A stretch of 64,000 nucleotides of DNA from assembly GCA_030430165.1 (NCBI GenBank), contig JAUIGL010000025.1, positions 1 through 64,000 on the forward strand, in the 5' to 3' direction. Of this stretch, positions 25,639-34,518 are shown in pieces (the first letter of the stretch is position 1; each line of letters begins with the position of its first letter). The notes beneath the pieces were generated by a model. That model was given only the letters and a program-made list of their open reading frames with translations. It had not been told where the DNA came from and made no database searches. Source of the stretch: a bacterium (GTDB lineage Bacteria; Desulfobacterota; Binatia; HRBIN30; CADEER01). A program made the translations under genes and the position numbers.

Positions 25639-27699
25639 CTACTTCATCGCGTCGGCGACGATCTCCATCACGTCCAGCGCCGGCAGGTCTTCCTCTTCCT
25701 TGCCCTTTGCCTTGAGGCCGTCGTCGACCATGGTCATGCAGAACGGACAGGCGACCGCGACGGTGTCGGGGTTGGTCTCGAGGGCCTGCTCGACGCGGAT
25801 CATGTTGACGCGCTTGTCGGCGTCTTCCTCCATCCACATGCGTCCGCCGCCGGCGCCGCAGCACATCCCGAAACGGCCGCTGCGTTCCATCTCCTTGAGC
25901 GAGACACCGGGGATGCTCTTGAGGATGTTGCGCGGCGCCTCGAGCACGTCGTTGTAGCGGCCGAGGTAGCAGGAGTCGTGGTAGGTGATCGACTTCTCGC
26001 CGTTGACGTTGAACTCGAGCTTGCCTTCCTTGATCAGGTGGTCGACCAGCTCGGTGGCGTGGATGACTTCGTAGTTGCCGTTGAACTGCGGGTAGTCGTT
26101 GCGCAGCGTGTTGAAGCAGTGCGGGCAGTTGGTGATGACCTTCTTGACGTTGTAGCCGTTCAACACCTCGACCGTCATCTCCGCCATCGACTGGAACAGA
26201 TACTCGTTGCCGATGCGGCGCGCGGTCTCGCCGTTGCAGGTCTCCTCGCTGCCGAGGATCGCGAAGTCGACGCCGGCCTGCTTGAGGACCTTGACCAGGG
26301 CCTGCGCGGTGCGCTTGTTGCGGTCGTCGAACGAGCTGGCGCAACCGACGAAGTACAGGTACTCGGCGTTGGGATTCTCGGCCATCGTCGGAATGTCGAG
26401 CCCCGAGGCCCAGTCGCCGCGCTCCGAAGCGTCGACACCCCACGGATTGCCTTGCGTCTCCATCGCCTTGAAGGTGCGGGTCAACTCGGCCGGGAAGCGC
26501 GCTTCCTCTTGCACCAGATGGCGGCGCATGTCGACGATCTTGTCGACGTACTCGATCAACACCGGGCAAGCCTCTTCGCAGGCGCGGCAGCTGGTGCAGG
26601 CCCACAACACTTCGTCGTGGATCAGGTTCTCGCCGACCACGTTTTCGCCGACCGTCACCGGCTCCTGCGCGTCGGGCTCGAGCTCCGGCGTCTGCATGAC
26701 CTTGTCCTCGTTCTCGTAGAGGTAGTCACGCAGGTTCAGCATGAGCTGGCGCGGCGCCAGCTCCTTGCCGCTGATCGTCGCCGGACAGTGTGACGAGCAG
26801 CGACCGCACTCGGTGCAGCTGTACATGTCGAGAACCTGTTTCCAGGTGAACTGATTGATGTACGAGGTGCCGAAGTTGAGCGAGTTCTCGAGGTCCTGCT
26901 TGGACAGCGACCCGACCGGCTCGAGCTTCTTGAAGAAGACGTTGGGCAGCGAAGTGATGATGTGGAAGTGCTTCGAGATCGGCAGCAGGTTCATGAAGAC
27001 CAGGATCACCAGATTGTGGATCCACCAACCCGCGTTGCTGGCGAGCGCGGCGAGGCTGGCGCCGCCGATGCCGAACAGAGTCGCGCCAACCAGCGAGCTG
27101 ATCGGCTGCCACATCTTCTCCTTCTCGATCTCCGGCCCTTCGTGGGCGTAGAGATGCCCGCCGTCGTAGAGGTAGCCGCTGATCATGATCGTCGCGATGA
27201 AGCCGAGGATCAGCAGCGCCTCGCCGTGCGACTGACCGCGCAGCCGATCCTCGGCGGGCGCGTAGCCGTAGAGCCGCGCCGGGTGGCTCACCAGCCAGCG
27301 GTAGAACGCGTAACCGATGGCGCACAGAACGATCAGCTGAATGATGTCCTTGAGCAGGAGGTAGGGCCCGCCGAGCAGATCGATCGACAGCAGCGGCAGC
27401 GTGAAGCCCGGCACGAAGCCGCGCACGAACATGTGGATCACCTGGATCGCCAAGATCGAGAATCCCCAGAAGATGAAGAAGTGCATCCAGCCGGCGCCCT
27501 TGTCGTTGGCCGGTTGGTCTGGGCTGACGAACTTCTTCTGGCCGAATGCATAGACCAAGACCGCCTGGATGCGCTCCGGGATCCGGTCGAGCTGCGGCTT
27601 GCCCGCCACTTTGGTGAGGACCGTGTAGCGCCGGTACAGGGTGCGAAAGAGATAACCGCCGGCGGCCGCGATGCACAGAAGAAAGATTAGCGAGCTCAT
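25639..27699 (-). CDS. membrane Fe-S oxidoreductase, HdrD/EMO-like
   Basis: A 686-residue protein. About 220 N-terminal residues have several membrane helices similar to nitrate-reductase gamma (NarI-type heme b) subunits. Two 4Fe-4S motifs follow, [12 protein letters not shown] and [12 protein letters not shown], then two CCG-type domains with [10 protein letters not shown]...NCPHCFNTL and [10 protein letters not shown]...[12 protein letters not shown]. This matches the membrane-bound heterodisulfide-reductase-like oxidoreductases next to etfAB that are proposed to pass ETF electrons to quinone. It converges with etfBA, with one secreted-protein gene in between, and is divergent from the mutase gene. 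Confidence 0.85.
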   Translation of the reverse strand: MSSLIFLLCIAAAGGYLFRTLYRRYTVLTKVAGKPQLDRIPERIQAVLVYAFGQKKFVSPDQPANDKGAGWMHFFIFWGFSILAIQVIHMFVRGFVPGFTLPLLSIDLLGGPYLLLKDIIQLIVLCAIGYAFYRWLVSHPARLYGYAPAEDRLRGQSHGEALLILGFIATIMISGYLYDGGHLYAHEGPEIEKEKMWQPISSLVGATLFGIGGASLAALASNAGWWIHNLVILVFMNLLPISKHFHIITSLPNVFFKKLEPVGSLSKQDLENSLNFGTSYINQFTWKQVLDMYSCTECGRCSSHCPATISGKELAPRQLMLNLRDYLYENEDKVMQTPELEPDAQEPVTVGENVVGENLIHDEVLWACTSCRACEEACPVLIEYVDKIVDMRRHLVQEEARFPAELTRTFKAMETQGNPWGVDASERGDWASGLDIPTMAENPNAEYLYFVGCASSFDDRNKRTAQALVKVLKQAGVDFAILGSEETCNGETARRIGNEYLFQSMAEMTVEVLNGYNVKKVITNCPHCFNTLRNDYPQFNGNYEVIHATELVDHLIKEGKLEFNVNGEKSITYHDSCYLGRYNDVLEAPRNILKSIPGVSLKEMERSGRFGMCCGAGGGRMWMEEDADKRVNMIRVEQALETNPDTVAVACPFCMTMVDDGLKAKGKEEEDLPALDVMEIVADAMK

Positions 27700-27885
27700 A
27701 CGTTTTGCCCTCGTCTGCAGTGGTGCGGCTTATGCCGCGCGCGCCTCAATTGCTATGAGAAAAAAAACACCCTTGCAAGGAGCCGGCTGCCGCGGGGCAC
27801 GTGCATGCGCCCGCATCGAAATACGCTCGATAAAATGGTAGCCAAACGAAATTCGGTAACCGCAAACCACGGTCAGGGAGCGAGC

Positions 27886-29553
27886 ATGAGCGACAAGGAC
27901 GAACTCGGCAAGGCTCGAGGCGATTGGGAGGGAACGGTCCTCAAGAAGATGCTGGACCGCGCCCCGGAACGACGCGAGGAGTTCGCCACCACCTCCGATA
28001 TCGAGATCAAGCGTTGCTACACGCCGGAGGACAGCGATCCCGACTATCTCGGGGACATCGGCTTTCCCGGCCAGCCGCCGTTCACCCGCGGCGTCCAGCC
28101 GACGATGTACCGCGGCCGGTTGTGGACGATGCGCCAGTACGCCGGCTTCGGAACCGCCGAGGAATCGAACCAGCGCTACCGCTACCTCCTCGACCAGGGG
28201 CAGACCGGGCTCAGCGTCGCCTTCGACCTGCCCACCCAGATGGGCCGTGATTCCGACCACATGCTGGCTTCGGGCGAGGTCGGCCGGGTCGGCGTCGCCA
28301 TCGACTCGTTGGCCGACATGGAAATCCTGCTCGACCAGATCCCTCTCGACAAAGTCACCACGTCGATGACCATCAACGCCACCGCATCGATCCTTCTCGC
28401 CCTCTACCTCGCAGTCGCAGACAAACAGAACGTCCCCTGGAGCAAGGTCGGCGGAACCATTCAGAACGACGTTCTGAAGGAGTACATGGCGCGCGGGACC
28501 TACATCTACCCGCCGGCCGGGTCGATGCGGATCATCACCGACATCTTCGCCTTCTGCGCCAAGGAAGTTCCAACCTGGAACACGATCTCGATTTCCGGCT
28601 ACCACATCCGCGAAGCCGGCTCGACGGCGGCGCAGGAGATCGCCTTCACCCTGGCCGACGGCATCGCCTACGCCGAGGCTGCGCTGGCCGCCGGTCTCGA
28701 CGTCGACCAGTTCGGCCGCCGTTTGTCGTTCTTTTTCAACGTCCACAACACCTTCTTCGAGGAGGTCGCCAAGTTCCGCGCCGCCCGGCGCCTGTGGGCG
28801 AAGATCATGCGCGACCGCTTCGGTGCCAAGGACCCGCGCTCGATGATGCTGCGCACCCACGCGCAGACTGCCGGCTCGAGCCTGACCGCGCAGCAGGTCG
28901 ACAACAACGTCGTCCGCGTCACCATGCAGGCCCTGGCCGCGGTCCTCGGCGGCACCCAGTCGCTGCACACCAACAGCCGCGACGAGGCCCTGGCGCTGCC
29001 GACCGAAGACTCCGCCCGTCTCGCCCTGCGCACCCAGCAGGTGATCGCCCACGAGTCCGGCGTCGCCGATACTATCGACCCCCTCGCCGGCTCCTACTTC
29101 ATCGAGTCGCTGACCGACGACCTGGAGAAGAAGGCGGTCGAGTATCTCGACAAGATCGACGAGCTCGGCGGCGCCGTCAAAGCCATCGAGAGCGGCTACC
29201 AGCAGCGCGAGATCCACAACGCCGCCTACACCTACCAGCAGGCTGTCGAACAGAAGAAGGAAATCGTCGTCGGCGTCAACGAGTTCGTCATCCAGGACGA
29301 GCAGCCGCCCGATCTGTTGAAGATCGACCCGGCGCTCGAGCAACGCCAGCAGGCGAAGGTCGCCAAGGTCCGCGCCGAGCGCAACCAGGCCGCCGCCGAC
29401 AAGGCCCTGGCAGCGGTCACCGCCGCCGCCAAGGACGAAACCAACCTGATGCCCCCGATCGTCGACGCAGTCCGCGCCTACGCCACCCTCGGCGAGATCT
29501 CCGACGCGATGCGCGAGGTCTTCGGCGAGTATCGGCCTTCGATTACGCTGTAA
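27886..29553 (+). CDS. methylmalonyl-CoA mutase family large subunit
   Basis: A 555-residue acyl-CoA mutase catalytic subunit. [20 protein letters not shown] and [19 protein letters not shown] match the family, as do [27 protein letters not shown] and [20 protein letters not shown]. There is no B12-binding domain, so a small subunit must come from elsewhere. The RQYAGF Tyr resembles methylmalonyl-CoA rather than isobutyryl-CoA mutase, but I would not insist. It uses adenosylcobalamin to rearrange acyl-CoA carbon skeletons. ATG at 27886 with AGGGAG as ribosome site. Confidence 0.9.
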   Translation: MSDKDELGKARGDWEGTVLKKMLDRAPERREEFATTSDIEIKRCYTPEDSDPDYLGDIGFPGQPPFTRGVQPTMYRGRLWTMRQYAGFGTAEESNQRYRYLLDQGQTGLSVAFDLPTQMGRDSDHMLASGEVGRVGVAIDSLADMEILLDQIPLDKVTTSMTINATASILLALYLAVADKQNVPWSKVGGTIQNDVLKEYMARGTYIYPPAGSMRIITDIFAFCAKEVPTWNTISISGYHIREAGSTAAQEIAFTLADGIAYAEAALAAGLDVDQFGRRLSFFFNVHNTFFEEVAKFRAARRLWAKIMRDRFGAKDPRSMMLRTHAQTAGSSLTAQQVDNNVVRVTMQALAAVLGGTQSLHTNSRDEALALPTEDSARLALRTQQVIAHESGVADTIDPLAGSYFIESLTDDLEKKAVEYLDKIDELGGAVKAIESGYQQREIHNAAYTYQQAVEQKKEIVVGVNEFVIQDEQPPDLLKIDPALEQRQQAKVAKVRAERNQAAADKALAAVTAAAKDETNLMPPIVDAVRAYATLGEISDAMREVFGEYRPSITL

Positions 29554-29750
29554 GCGCGGCTTCCGGCCGCGCGGATCTGGGAGCTGGGAGCTAGCAGCGG
29601 CCTACGGCCGCTGGTTTGGGGAGCTGGGGGGCGTCCCTCGATACGCGCTTCGCGCTACTCGGGATAGACGATGTGGGTCGGGTTGATCGCGGGGCGACCC
29701 ACCCCAGAGGCCCCAGCCGTCCCGCCTCACGGACAATCTCAGGCTCCTCC

Positions 29751-29909
29751 CCGTCCATCCCGCGTAGGGCGAAGCCCGTATCGAGGGGCCCCTGCCACGC
29801 CCGTGCCACCCGTCCATCCCGAGTAGGGCGAAGCCCGTATCGAGGGGCCCCTGCCACGCCCGTGCCACCCGTCCATCCCGAGTAGGGCGAAGCCCGTATC
29901 GAGGGGCCC
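29751..29909. repeat. tandem repeat, 59 bp unit, ~2.7 copies
   Basis: Units start at 29751, 29810 and 29869. Each begins CCGTCCATCCCG and runs through TAGGGCGAAGCCCGTATCGAGG with an internal inverted pair. A reversed copy of the same core sits at about 29635-29665. The third unit is partial. Confidence 0.85.
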
Positions 29910-29964
29910 AGATCCGCGGCCTCCGGCCGCCCAAGACGCTGCGGCCGAAGGCCGCTCCAACAGA

Positions 29965-29997
29965 AAAGGGCCAGCCGTTTCCGGCTGGCCCTTTTTG
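29965..29997. terminator. bidirectional rho-independent terminator
   Basis: AAAGGGCCAGCCG pairs with CGGCTGGCCCTTT around TTTC; T-runs follow on both strands (TTTTTG one way, TTTTCTG the other). It can end the mutase transcript and the minus-strand secreted gene at 30016. Confidence 0.85.
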
Positions 29998-30015
29998 TTT
30001 CCAAAGGAAACTTGC

Positions 30016-31251
30016 TTACGGCAGGCGCATGATGTCGGGCGTCTCGCGAACGCCGACCCAGTGCGAGTTGAACGCCGCGCTGGAGACTGTGGTCGAGAGG
30101 TCTCCATCGTCGGAGCGGTGGAACTCTTCCACCACGGCGATCAAGCCGTTGCCGTGCTCTTCGTCACCATCGTCGACGCCGCGGATGCGGGTCTGCCCGG
30201 TGAGCGTGCCGCTGACGTAGGCGCTGAACACCGAACGCTGGCAGCTCTGGTGATTCGGGTCATCCCATCCGGGAGCGTTGAACGGTCGATCGCGACCGGT
30301 GCCGAGCGAGCAGAGCTCGAACTCCTGGAAGCAGGTGACCGAACGGCTCGCCGAGAAGCGCTGCTCGAACTCGTTGTAGACCAGCATCTGGAACGTGGTC
30401 GGGAACGGAGCCTGCAGCTCGAAGTCCTGCGAGCAGGGAACCAGCGTAACATGCGACTTCACCGAGTCACCGCTGATCGGCTCGACCGCGTCGTCGAAGA
30501 AGTGATCGACGATCAAGACGTTCGGGCAGCCCTTGTACTCTTCGCCGATGCGCAGAGTGTTGTCGCCATCGACCGCGCCCTCGATCGCCTGGATGCCGAC
30601 CGCGTTGTAGCCGCGGGCATCGACGGTCTGTTCGCCGCTCGGGCGAATGGTGACGATGGTCGCTTCACCCTTGACCTGGTTGCGATCGATCGGCTCGTTG
30701 TTCTCGCCGACCTGGATGCACTTGAGCTCGCCCATGAAGGGATCTTCGTTGGCGGGCGGAATGTTGCCGACGTTCTCGTACAGCTCGGACGTGCCCGGAG
30801 GCGCGCACGGTGCATCCGTACAGGGAAGATTCGGCATCCCGTTGCTCAGGTTCCATACCAACGGCTGGTACGGAGTCAGATTGATCTCGAAGTCGATCTC
30901 GATCCAGCCGGGCTGACACAGGCCGCCCTGCACCGAAAGGTTGCAATCGGCATGGTTGCCGCAGACCCGAGTCGGCTCGTTGCTGCAGTGAGAATTTGCG
31001 TTGACGTAGAAACAACGCAGGCGAACTTCCTCATTCGAGGTGTTGGTGAGTTGGATCGTCGTGTCGATCACATCACCACTGGCCGACAAAACATCGTCGT
31101 CCGCCGAGCTGAACACAAGCTTCGGCCACACCAGAATCGCAGCCGCCCGATCCGAGGTCACGTCTGCCGACGCAGCCCCAGCTCCGAGGAAGACCCCTCC
31201 CAGCATCCCGAGGATACCGGCGAGAACAGGTTTCCGCATCACCGTACGCAT
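30016..31251 (-). CDS. secreted protein of unknown family (paralogue A)
   Basis: A 411-residue secreted protein with signal peptide (about 1-30, ending GAASADV). Shared with its neighbour: RAAAILVWPKLV, DTTIQLTNTSNEEVRLRCFYVNA, GELKCIQVG, KGEATIVTI, YNAVGIQ, CPNVLIVDHF, TLVPCSQDFE and YNEFEQRFSAS..VTCFQEFEL. The pattern suggests a large beta-sandwich domain with paired Cys. No known family could be assigned. ATG at 31251 follows AAGGAGAAGG. It is followed by the bidirectional terminator. The paralogue lies 70 bases upstream on the same strand. Confidence 0.75.
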   Translation of the reverse strand: MRTVMRKPVLAGILGMLGGVFLGAGAASADVTSDRAAAILVWPKLVFSSADDDVLSASGDVIDTTIQLTNTSNEEVRLRCFYVNANSHCSNEPTRVCGNHADCNLSVQGGLCQPGWIEIDFEINLTPYQPLVWNLSNGMPNLPCTDAPCAPPGTSELYENVGNIPPANEDPFMGELKCIQVGENNEPIDRNQVKGEATIVTIRPSGEQTVDARGYNAVGIQAIEGAVDGDNTLRIGEEYKGCPNVLIVDHFFDDAVEPISGDSVKSHVTLVPCSQDFELQAPFPTTFQMLVYNEFEQRFSASRSVTCFQEFELCSLGTGRDRPFNAPGWDDPNHQSCQRSVFSAYVSGTLTGQTRIRGVDDGDEEHGNGLIAVVEEFHRSDDGDLSTTVSSAAFNSHWVGVRETPDIMRLP

Positions 31252-31321
31252 TGCCCTTCTCCTTTCAAACCTAGGGGAGAATCCAGCCACTTCCGCTACC
31301 ATGACTAGAGCTGACGCCCAC

Positions 31322-32659
31322 TCACTGGCCCGACAGAATGACTCGGTCGACGACCTCGCCACCCGTGGAGCTCCAGCGATCGCCTTCCATGTGGATATTC
31401 ATCAAAGTTCTCGCCTGGGTGCTCATCGAATCGGCGCGGACGATACCGGCTACGCCGATCACGCCCCCCTCGCCGGGGTTCGGGATGATCCGAGTCTGAA
31501 CCCCCAAGCTACCAAGCTGGTTGAAGGCCCAAAGCGAGTTCTCCGGATTGAACGGCGCATCGAGCTGGAACAGGAAGAACTTCTTCCAGCACTCAACCGT
31601 GGTGCTGAAGGAGAAAGCTTCTTCGAATTCGTTGTAGATCTCGAACTGAACCGTGACCGCATTTTCGCTCACCGACGAGAACGGATCCTCGTAATTCTGC
31701 GAGCAGGGAACCAAGGTCAGCTCGGTCAGGGTCGCGCTGGTCACCGCAGTCACGTTGCCCTCTTCGTCGAGGTCGACCGCCGGGCCACCGTCGCAGGTCG
31801 CGCCGCACGATTCGTCGTCGGGCTCGCAGCAGTCGGCGTCGACCGTGCAGGAGTCGCCGTTCGAAGGAGCCAACGTCGACAGCGTCGCGACGACGCCGCT
31901 GCAGGTGCCGCCCATGCCGGCCGAGAGGACGGTCGGGTCGGTGGAGAGCTCCGCGAAGTGGTTGACGATCAGCTGATTCGGACAGGCGTTGTACTGGCCG
32001 ATGACGTCTTCCGTGTCGGAGGGCTGGTCGAGCAGCAGCTCGTTGCCAGTCTCACCGGCGATCTCGGTACCGAGGATGCCGATCGCGTTGTACTTGGCGG
32101 TATCCCAGGCGCCTTCGCCCAACGTCTTGATGGTCGCCTCGCCCTTGAGGTGGTTACCACCGAGCGGGTTGTCCGAGACGTCGACCTCGACGCACTTCAG
32201 CTCACCAGTGAATCCCTCCGGAACCGGCGGAACTGCGCCTGGGTCGAGACCGGCCTGCGCGCATTCCTCGTCCGGCTCGAAGAGCCCGGCGAGGTCGCCG
32301 CCGCCGATCGTCTCACAGCTGTCGTCGTTGCGAATGAAACGACCCGTGCTCACCTGCCAACTGGTCGGCTGCTGCTTGGTGAGCCAGATGTGAAAATCGG
32401 TAACCTGCCATTGCGGGTTGCCGAAATCGTCGTCCGCCGCGTTCACATAGAAGCAACGCGCATGGACCATGTTGTTCGACGTGTTGGCGATCTGAATGAT
32501 CGTATCCGCCGCGCCGGTCGATAGGACCTTCGGGAAGGCGAGGATTGATGCTCCCCTCTCCGTTGTGACGATCGCGTGAGCGCTGCTCGTCATCACCCCC
32601 ATGGCCAGCGCGAATGCGCAGAAGCCTGAGAGAAGAGCACTCCACTTCACCGTTCGCAT
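31322..32659 (-). CDS. secreted protein of unknown family (paralogue B)
   Basis: A 445-residue paralogue of the previous protein, with signal peptide (ending SSAHAIV) and the same landmarks: RGASILAFPKVL, IIQIANTSNNMVHARCFYVNA, GELKCVEVD, KGEATIKTL, YNAIGIL, CPNQLIVNHF, TLVPCSQNYE and YNEFEEAFSFS..VECWKKFFL. It has an extra Cys-rich loop (about residues 275-310, DADCCEPDDESCGATCDG). ATG at 32659 follows GGAGGAGGGAA. A sigma70-type promoter is upstream. Function unknown. Confidence 0.75.
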   Translation of the reverse strand: MRTVKWSALLSGFCAFALAMGVMTSSAHAIVTTERGASILAFPKVLSTGAADTIIQIANTSNNMVHARCFYVNAADDDFGNPQWQVTDFHIWLTKQQPTSWQVSTGRFIRNDDSCETIGGGDLAGLFEPDEECAQAGLDPGAVPPVPEGFTGELKCVEVDVSDNPLGGNHLKGEATIKTLGEGAWDTAKYNAIGILGTEIAGETGNELLLDQPSDTEDVIGQYNACPNQLIVNHFAELSTDPTVLSAGMGGTCSGVVATLSTLAPSNGDSCTVDADCCEPDDESCGATCDGGPAVDLDEEGNVTAVTSATLTELTLVPCSQNYEDPFSSVSENAVTVQFEIYNEFEEAFSFSTTVECWKKFFLFQLDAPFNPENSLWAFNQLGSLGVQTRIIPNPGEGGVIGVAGIVRADSMSTQARTLMNIHMEGDRWSSTGGEVVDRVILSGQ

Positions 32660-33061
32660 TTCCCTCCTCCTTTCCAGTCGGCCGAGACCTTGTCCACAGC
32701 TGCCGTACATCTTGCTTTCACACGCAGTCTCGCGCCTTCTGGAGCGCGCCTGCAGAAGTGGCGCGTTACATACTCAAAATTGGCCTGCATTGTCAACCCG
32801 AGACGCAGGTGAACGGCCCCCCACGGGGTTGCCGGATTTTGGGATTTAACTGCCCGGTCCGACCCCACCATTGTTGGAGTAATGGCGCGCTTTTCGCGCC
32901 GGTTCCGCCTCCCCTGCCTCAGATGCCTCCTTACAAACGGAGCCGTTAGAGCACTTTTCCCGAATGCCGTCAAACAAAAAGCCGTGGCGCGGCGCGGTCC
33001 TGCGGGCCACGGGGCGCCGTTTCACCGGGAAATAGCGACGCGACGCGTCATTCACGCGGGG
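32660..33061. other. intergenic region upstream of secreted paralogues
   Basis: This 402-base space carries the promoter at 32767-32796. It otherwise shows short GC palindromes such as GCGCTTTTCGCGC but no recognisable gene. The nucleotide-sugar dehydrogenase gene ends at 33062. Confidence 0.6.
32767..32796 (-). promoter_or_regulatory. likely sigma70 promoter of secreted paralogue pair
   Basis: On the minus strand TTGACA (32791-32796) and TATGTA (32767-32772), spacer 18. It lies 108 bases before the start codon at 32659. Confidence 0.55.
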
Positions 33062-34399
33062 TCAGGCGAGGACGACGTTGCCCGCTTTGCGATCCACATG
33101 GCGTGTCGCATTGCGGGTGTCGACCACCAGCTGCGCGTGCTCGACCACGGCGGCGTAGTCGACGTCGCCGTGGTCGGTGACGATGACGACAGCGTCGGCG
33201 GCAGCTAGATTCTGCGGCGTCAGCGGAATCGACTCGAGCCCGAAATCGTATCGCCGCGAGGGGCGCAAGCGGGGCACGTAGGGGTCGTGATAGCTGAGCA
33301 CCGCCCTGCGGCGCTCGAGCAATTCCATCAGGCGGAATGCGGGGGATTCTCGATCGTCGTCGATATCGCGTTTGTAGGCGACGCCCAAAATCAGCACCGC
33401 CGCGTCCTTCAGACTCTTGCCGCGATCGTTCAGGGCTTCGGTCAGGCGCGAGACTACGTAGTCGGGCATCGAGTGGTTGACCTCGCCGGCGAGCTCGATG
33501 AAGCGCGTGTCCATCTCGTACTGGCGGGCGCGCCAGCTCAGATAAAACGGGTCGATCGGGATGCAGTGCCCGCCGAGACCGGGCCCGGGGTAGAACGGGG
33601 TGAAGCCGAAGGGCTTTGACGACGCGGCCTCGATGACCTCCCAGACGTCGATGTCCATCTTCTGGAAGAGGACCTTGAGCTCGTTGACCAGGGCGATGTT
33701 GACGCTGCGATAGATGTTCTCGAGCAGCTTGGCCGCCTCGGCGACCTTGGCGTCGGACACCGGAATCACGGTCTCGATGACCGCTCCGTAGAGAGCGGCG
33801 GCGACGCGGCCGCAGTCGGCGGTGATGCCACCGACCAGCTTGGGAATGGTGCGGGTAGAGAAATCGGCATTGTTGGGGTCCTCGCGCTCGGGCGAGAAGG
33901 CGAGGTGGAAATCGGTCCCGGCGCGCAGCCCCGAGGTCTCGAGAATCGGGCGCACTACCTCCTCGGTGGTGCCGGGATAGGTGGTGCTCTCGAGAACCAC
34001 CACCTGGCCCGACCGCAGGTGGGGCGCGATCGCCTCGGCGGTGCTGCGCACGTAGGAGAGATCGGGGTCGCGAGCCTCGGTCAGCGGCGTCGGCACGCAG
34101 ATCAACACTGCGTCGCACCGCTCCAGCAGGCTGTAGTCGGCGCTGGGGTAGAAACCCGACTTCTCGCACGGCTGCGCGCACACCAATGACTTCACCCGCT
34201 CGGCGGCGACGTGCCGAATGTACGACCGCCCGGCGAGCAGGGCCTCGATCTTCTTGGCGTCGGTATCGAAACCGATTGCCGCGAAACCGGCCTCGGCAAT
34301 CGTCGCCGCCAGGGGCAGCCCCACGTAACCGAGGCCGATGACGCCGACCACGGCGTCGCGGTTCTCGAACTTCTGGATCAGATCTTCCGGCGTAGCCAC
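33062..34399 (-). CDS. nucleotide-sugar (UDP-HexNAc type) 6-dehydrogenase
   Basis: A 445-residue member of the UDP-glucose/GDP-mannose dehydrogenase family. The NAD-binding GLGYVGLPLA is at about 22-31, and GPGLGGHCIPIDPFYL holds the catalytic Cys. SYVRSTAEAI and the AFSPEREDPNN region fit UDP-N-acetyl-hexosamine dehydrogenases (WbpA/VipA type) that make uronic acids for surface polysaccharide. The C-terminal domain is complete. The gene stands alone with no glycosyltransferase near, on the minus strand and downstream of a terminator. Confidence 0.88.
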   Translation of the reverse strand: MATPEDLIQKFENRDAVVGVIGLGYVGLPLAATIAEAGFAAIGFDTDAKKIEALLAGRSYIRHVAAERVKSLVCAQPCEKSGFYPSADYSLLERCDAVLICVPTPLTEARDPDLSYVRSTAEAIAPHLRSGQVVVLESTTYPGTTEEVVRPILETSGLRAGTDFHLAFSPEREDPNNADFSTRTIPKLVGGITADCGRVAAALYGAVIETVIPVSDAKVAEAAKLLENIYRSVNIALVNELKVLFQKMDIDVWEVIEAASSKPFGFTPFYPGPGLGGHCIPIDPFYLSWRARQYEMDTRFIELAGEVNHSMPDYVVSRLTEALNDRGKSLKDAAVLILGVAYKRDIDDDRESPAFRLMELLERRRAVLSYHDPYVPRLRPSRRYDFGLESIPLTPQNLAAADAVVIVTDHGDVDYAAVVEHAQLVVDTRNATRHVDRKAGNVVLA

Positions 34400-34465
34400 T
34401 CGGCTTACTTACAGGGGATGCGCGTGTCGGGCTAGCGTTTTGTCCCGACGGGTCGGCGCAAAGAA

Positions 34466-34493
34466 AAGGGGCCCCGCTTGCGCGGGGCCCCTT
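34466..34493 (-). terminator. rho-independent terminator
   Basis: AGGGGCCCCGC pairs with GCGGGGCCCCT; the minus-strand run TTTTCTTT follows. It ends the secreted protein gene 34519-36129. Confidence 0.85.
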
Positions 34494-34518
34494 CGAGCTT
34501 GCTTTGGAGTCGAGCTGA

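Larger units (their letters stand above)
29554..30015. other. intergenic region of small hairpins and tandem repeats
   Basis: This 462-base space after the mutase gene holds no gene. Several short hairpins of the form GCGGCC(N3)GGCCGC occur (near 29562, 29597, 29918 and 29940), the tandem array at 29751-29909 and an inverted single copy near 29635-29665. A bidirectional terminator lies at 29965-29997. Confidence 0.7.

Noticed and set aside
29751-29909. CRISPR-like array
   Set aside because: Units are contiguous without unique spacers and there are no cas genes.
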